Shown one piece after another: positions 5,469 through 6,100 of a stretch of DNA of 6,100 nucleotides (its first letter is position 1; each line of letters starts with the position of its first letter). The stretch covers positions 1-6,100 of the forward strand of contig JBGCEI010000184.1 of assembly GCA_045106295.1 (NCBI GenBank), written 5' to 3'. A model generated the notes under the pieces. That model saw nothing but the letters and a program-made list of their open reading frames with translations. It ran no database searches and was not told the origin of the DNA. This DNA comes from WTJX01 sp045106295. Its GTDB lineage: Bacteria; Bacteroidota; Bacteroidia; Cytophagales; JAAEPT01. The position numbers and the translations under genes are program-made.

Positions 5469-6100
5469 TCATTCACTGTTAATGCCTTACTCACTTTACT
5501 AGCTACCATAAAATAACCTAGTGCTTTATTTTCAAAGTTACCTTTTTCGTGCACATTACCAAAAATAGGAGATGGTGGTGTATCAAATGGAGTTCCCCCA
5601 AGGGTAGATTGAAAAAGAACATCCCGCACAAACGAATAATGTTCTGCCGATATTTTAAACTGCTCTACTCTGACTTCTGAACCTAGTTCTACTGGTCTCT
5701 CGGTGATACGGTATTCTTTGATAATAATAGTAGTATCAGGAAAAACAGAAAACCGATCTTCGAATACACTAAAATCTTCAGGCTCTATTTGTTCTTCTCC
5801 GTCTATAAAATGTTTCCATTTGTAAAAATCTCCCTCTCCTTGCGGTTCTACAAAATCGATAAACACAAACTGTCCTTCTTCTTCTCTTCCATTAAGATCA
5901 TCCGTTTTATGGTAAATAGAATCAATATTCGATGGTGAATTTAAGGTTTCTCGCTCTGTTTCATACACTACTCCATCTGGAGTTGTAATCTCTAGCCAAT
6001 AAGCTTCATTTACTACACCTAAGATATCTGCTGTATAGTTACCTGGGCTTGCTTCTGTTAGCGTATCTGTACCTCCTAATGTAGAAAGCAACGTAACAAC
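5465..6100 (-). CDS. DUF4249 domain-containing protein, C-terminal part (N-terminus outside window)
   Basis: The minus-strand frame is open from the right edge (codon 6098-6100) to TGA at 5465-5467, giving 211 residues. The codon at 6089-6091 is TTG and the frame stays open upstream (VVT then LLSTLGG), so there is no true start in the window. Visible family features, by visible residue number: the extracellular beta-sandwich segment LTEASPGNYTADIL (14-27) and YWLEITTPDGVVYETE (34-49), the NIDSIYH block (58-64), and the C-terminal TPPSPIFGNV (174-183) with ALGYFMVASKVSK (193-205). DUF4249 proteins are usually 270-400 residues, begin with a lipoprotein signal, and are commonly encoded next to TonB-dependent receptors with a carboxypeptidase-like N-terminal domain. 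Such a receptor would be expected beyond the right edge. The downstream membrane protein overlaps it by 4 bp. The family call is strong; the ligand is unknown. Confidence 0.85.
   Translation of the reverse strand, partial: VVTLLSTLGGTDTLTEASPGNYTADILGVVNEAYWLEITTPDGVVYETERETLNSPSNIDSIYHKTDDLNGREEEGQFVFIDFVEPQGEGDFYKWKHFIDGEEQIEPEDFSVFEDRFSVFPDTTIIIKEYRITERPVELGSEVRVEQFKISAEHYSFVRDVLFQSTLGGTPFDTPPSPIFGNVHEKGNFENKALGYFMVASKVSKALTVNE

Noticed and set aside
6089..6091. TTG as a start codon for the DUF4249 protein
   Set aside because: The frame remains open to the window edge and the upstream residues fit the conserved domain, so the true start lies outside the window.
5465..6100. The motif STLGGT appears twice in the visible DUF4249 protein, suggesting a duplication
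   Set aside because: The surrounding residues and the underlying codons do not match, so this looks like coincidence.

Overview
The window looks like AT-rich chromosomal DNA of a Bacteroidota bacterium, most likely of the Cytophagales / marine Flammeovirgaceae type. Three things point there: a DUF4249 protein (a family essentially confined to Bacteroidota), a prohibitin-like lipoprotein closely matching the Bacteroidota form, and TAnnTTTG-type -7 promoter boxes with no clear Shine-Dalgarno sequences. The genus assignment is inference.

Layout. At the left edge the 3' half of a MepB-family gene runs on the plus strand (to 240). Everything else is on the minus strand. Reading from right to left (the direction of transcription), the window holds: the C-terminal part of a DUF4249 protein cut by the right edge; a six-helix membrane protein translationally coupled to it by a 4-bp ATGA overlap; a YitT/DUF2179 membrane protein followed by a hairpin terminator candidate; a roughly 230-bp AT-rich regulatory gap; then a likely operon of a 55-residue basic protein, a tandem universal stress protein and an SPFH/prohibitin-like lipoprotein, perhaps continuing into a secreted leucine-rich-repeat protein; and finally a HopJ-family gene with its own promoter candidate, convergent with mepB.

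How the genes relate. The most coherent unit is 3677 to 1727: a small lysine-rich protein, a two-domain UspA-like protein and a prohibitin-like lipoprotein, spaced 9 and 37 bp apart behind one -7 box (TAGATTTG). This suggests a stress or membrane-quality response module, but no function can be proven from sequence. The DUF4249 gene probably belongs to a TonB-receptor locus lying beyond the right edge.

I see no mobile element, CRISPR array, tRNA, rRNA or riboswitch. No clearly new system is evident. The items most worth a second look are the 55-residue ORF heading the stress operon, the coupled membrane protein of unknown function, and the 72-residue higher-order repeat in the LRR protein.
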